This document shows positions 41,761 through 43,482 of a stretch of 43,482 nucleotides of DNA, piece after piece (positions within the stretch are counted from its first letter, which is position 1; each line of letters opens with the position of its first letter). Below the pieces are notes generated by a model. That model saw only the letters and a list, made by a program, of their open reading frames with translations, was not told the origin of the DNA and searched no databases. The position numbers and the translations under genes are program-made. Source of the DNA: an uncultured Paracraurococcus sp. (lineage in GTDB: Bacteria > Pseudomonadota > Alphaproteobacteria > Acetobacterales > Acetobacteraceae); contig CAITYE010000230.1 in assembly GCA_903896535.1 (NCBI GenBank), forward strand, positions 1 to 43,482, written 5' to 3'.

Positions 41761-43340
41761 TGCGCCGCCGCTGCTGCCGCACGCCGCGCCTCGATCTGCC
41801 GCCATCGCCGGGTGCGGTGCCCATGGCAACACCGCTGGCCATGCCGAGCCTGCCCCGCGGCCGGCGCATTGCCGCGCTCTGGCTGCCTTTCGCCGCACTG
41901 GAACGGCGGCGCCTGACCGGCCCGGCTGCGCTCTGGGCGGCGGTGAGCGGACGGCATCTCATCACCGCCGCCACGCCCGCTGCCCTCGCCGCCGGGATCA
42001 GCCCTGGCCAGGCACTGGCCGATGCCACCGCCATCCTGCCCGAACTGCTGCTGCAGCCCGCCGATCCGGACGGCGATGCCGCCTGGCTCCGCCGGCTCGG
42101 ACGTTGGGCGCATATGCTCACGCCGTTGCCCGCGCTTTATCCGCCGGATGGGTTGCTGCTCGATGTTACCGGATTGGCGCACCTGCATGGTGGCGAGGCC
42201 GAGTTGCGGGCGGCGCTGCTCAGCCGCTTCGACCGCGCGGGACTGACCGCCCGCATCGCCATCGCCGGCACCACGGACGCCGCCGCCGCCCTGGCCCGTG
42301 CGGGCGGGACAGAGATCGTACCGGCGGGCGGGGAAGCCGCGGCCCTGGCCCCCTTGCCGCTCATCGCGCTGCGCCTGCCGGCAGCGCAGATCGCCGCGCT
42401 ACACCGGCTTGGGCTGCGGGAAATCGGCGCATTGCTGGCGCAGCCGCGGGCGCCCTTGGCGCGCCGCTTCGGCACAGCGCTGCTGGCGACACTGGACGCC
42501 GCGACCGGCGTTCGGCCACGCCCGCTGCAACCGCTGCGCCCACCCGCCGAATTCCTCGCCACACGCGACCTCGCCGAGCCGATCACCACCCGCCTGGCGA
42601 TCGAGACCGTGCTGGCTGCACTGCTGGTGACGCTCTGCGCGCAGTTGCGGGCGGCCGAGCGCGGAGCACGGCGGCTACTGCTACGGGCCTGGCGAGTTGA
42701 TGGCACGGTGCAGGCGATCGCGCTTGGCACCGGCCAGCCGGCGCGCGCGCCACGCCACCTCGCGCGGCTGTTTCAGGAAAAGCTCGATCAGCTGGACCCT
42801 GGCTTCGGCTTTGAACGGCTCACCCTGGAAGCCCGCGTTACGGCGCCCATGGTGGCAGCCCAGGCCACGCTGCCGGGCGAGGATGGGATAGCGCCGGAAA
42901 GCCGCTCCCAGGCCCTGGCCGAACTGCTCGACCGCCTCAGCCAACGCCTGCCGGTCTGGCGCCTTGCCCCGCGCGCCGGGCATTGGCCGGAACGCGCCGT
43001 CGCCCGCGTCGGGCCCTTCGAGGCCATCCTCCCGCCTGCGAATTGGCCCGGCCCGGCACCACGGCCGATCCGTCTGCTGCGCCGGCCGCTCCGCCTCTCG
43101 GCCGTTGCGCTGCTGCCGGATGCACCGCCTTCGCTGCTGCGGTTGGGTGCGACAAGCTGGCGCGTGGCGCGCGCCGAGGGGCCGGAGCGGCTCGCCCCCG
43201 AATGGTGGCGCGACCGTCCGGATCGCCCCCCGCGCGACTATTATCGGGTGGAGCTCGGCTCCGGCGCCCGGCTCTGGGTGTGTCGTGCCGGACCGCCGGG
43301 CGAGGCGGCGCCCTGGTGGCTGCATGGCCGCTTCGCCTGA
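41760..43340 (+). CDS. imuB: ImuB, catalytically dead Y-family polymerase-like protein
   Basis: The scaffold subunit of the ImuA-ImuB-DnaE2 mutasome, 526 aa. The Y-family fold is visible ([15 protein letters not shown] at the N-terminus, [15 protein letters not shown] near 132-146), but the catalytic acidic residues are replaced: the first motif has LWLPF where Pol IV has DMDAF, and the SIDE position is LDVT. A beta-clamp-binding motif, QRLPVW (395-400), resembles the QLPLW motif of other ImuB proteins. ATG 41760 overlaps the imuA stop; several in-frame ATGs (for example 41823) are alternatives. Its end overlaps dnaE2 by 17 bp. Confidence 0.92.
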   Translation: MRRRCCRTPRLDLPPSPGAVPMATPLAMPSLPRGRRIAALWLPFAALERRRLTGPAALWAAVSGRHLITAATPAALAAGISPGQALADATAILPELLLQPADPDGDAAWLRRLGRWAHMLTPLPALYPPDGLLLDVTGLAHLHGGEAELRAALLSRFDRAGLTARIAIAGTTDAAAALARAGGTEIVPAGGEAAALAPLPLIALRLPAAQIAALHRLGLREIGALLAQPRAPLARRFGTALLATLDAATGVRPRPLQPLRPPAEFLATRDLAEPITTRLAIETVLAALLVTLCAQLRAAERGARRLLLRAWRVDGTVQAIALGTGQPARAPRHLARLFQEKLDQLDPGFGFERLTLEARVTAPMVAAQATLPGEDGIAPESRSQALAELLDRLSQRLPVWRLAPRAGHWPERAVARVGPFEAILPPANWPGPAPRPIRLLRRPLRLSAVALLPDAPPSLLRLGATSWRVARAEGPERLAPEWWRDRPDRPPRDYYRVELGSGARLWVCRAGPPGEAAPWWLHGRFA

Positions 43341-43482
43341 GTTGTCCCGCTTCGCCGAACTCGCGGCGCTCTCCAACTTCTCCTTCCTCGAAGGTGCATC
43401 GCATCCGGAGGAGTTGGTCGCGCAGGCCGCCGCGCTGGGCCATGCGGCGATCGGCATCGCCGACCGCAACAGCTTCGCCGGC
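43324..43482 (+). CDS. dnaE2: error-prone DNA polymerase DnaE2 (5' part only)
   Basis: The C-family polymerase of the mutasome; only the first 53 residues are inside the window and the frame is open at the right edge. [20 protein letters not shown] followed by [20 protein letters not shown] is the conserved start of the PHP domain in DnaE2 proteins. The start ATG lies 17 bp before the imuB stop codon, so the three genes form a coupled cassette. Confidence 0.9.
   Translation, partial: MAASPELSRFAELAALSNFSFLEGASHPEELVAQAAALGHAAIGIADRNSFAG

Noticed and set aside
1-43482. CRISPR arrays, insertion sequences, phage genes, toxin-antitoxin pairs
   Set aside because: I saw no regularly spaced repeats, no transposase or integrase motifs and no flanking direct repeats. 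Absence was judged by reading only, so short elements could be missed.

Overview
The window is GC-rich, densely packed, double-stranded-coding DNA from an alphaproteobacterium, most likely Acetobacteraceae (Roseomonas-like). Supporting signs are a perfect GTTC-N7-GTTC type LexA box in front of an imuA-imuB-dnaE2 mutagenesis cassette, a uvrC-pgsA-lipoprotein-moaD-moaE run, and many solitary uptake and catabolic genes (Bug/TctC receptor, hydantoinase A/B, class III CoA-transferase, FAH, SMP-30). No name was checked against a database; every assignment rests on motifs, length and context read from the sequence. I saw no rRNA, tRNA, CRISPR array, transposase or prophage gene.

Layout. (1) 1-7318 is a small-molecule/xenobiotic catabolism block: an MFS transporter cut by the window edge, divergent from a co-directional run of Bug-type binding protein, NfsA-like nitroreductase, MBL hydrolase and FAD monooxygenase; then a VOC protein divergent from an NtaA/SnaA-type flavin monooxygenase. 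(2) 7413-8566 holds an RluA-family pseudouridine synthase overlapped by a small exported protein. (3) 8867-13448 is an RND efflux adaptor and pump with a cupin gene joined by a stop/start overlap. (4) 13435-15873 is an MDR quinone-oxidoreductase-like gene followed by a DHA2-type MFS exporter. (5) 15950-24185 starts with a 190-bp relic of a Bug receptor gene, then CoA-transferase, M20 amidohydrolase and TTC38-like protein on +, opposed by a leftward run of GT39-like membrane glycosyltransferase, stand-alone calpain-type cysteine protease, SMP-30 lactonase and FAH. (6) 24329-29546 is HyuB-HyuA, an orphan ModA-like binding protein, and an exported carboxymuconolactone-decarboxylase-like protein. 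(7) 29547-37860 is a long leftward block of housekeeping character: FolB-like aldolase, pteridine reductase, second FolB, uvrC, pgsA, proline-rich lipoprotein, moaD, moaE, a polytopic membrane protein and TauE/SafE. (8) 37980-40845 is an AI-2E-family membrane protein and the cysK-cysE cysteine pathway pair. (9) 40980-43482 is the SOS-controlled imuA-imuB-dnaE2 cassette, with dnaE2 cut by the window end.

The most interesting points are the free-standing calpain-like protease with an intact Cys-His-Asn triad; a FolB-like/pteridine-reductase pair next to a second FolB, suggesting a reduced-pterin branch beside folate synthesis; the Bug relic that keeps only its two ends; a DnaA-box-like pair beside an AT-rich patch upstream of uvrC; and the shared cysK/imuA control region with a perfect 12-bp palindrome and a LexA box over the imuA promoter. 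The layout is very compact: four convergent gene pairs overlap at their 3' ends and most same-strand neighbours overlap or lie within about 70 bp.
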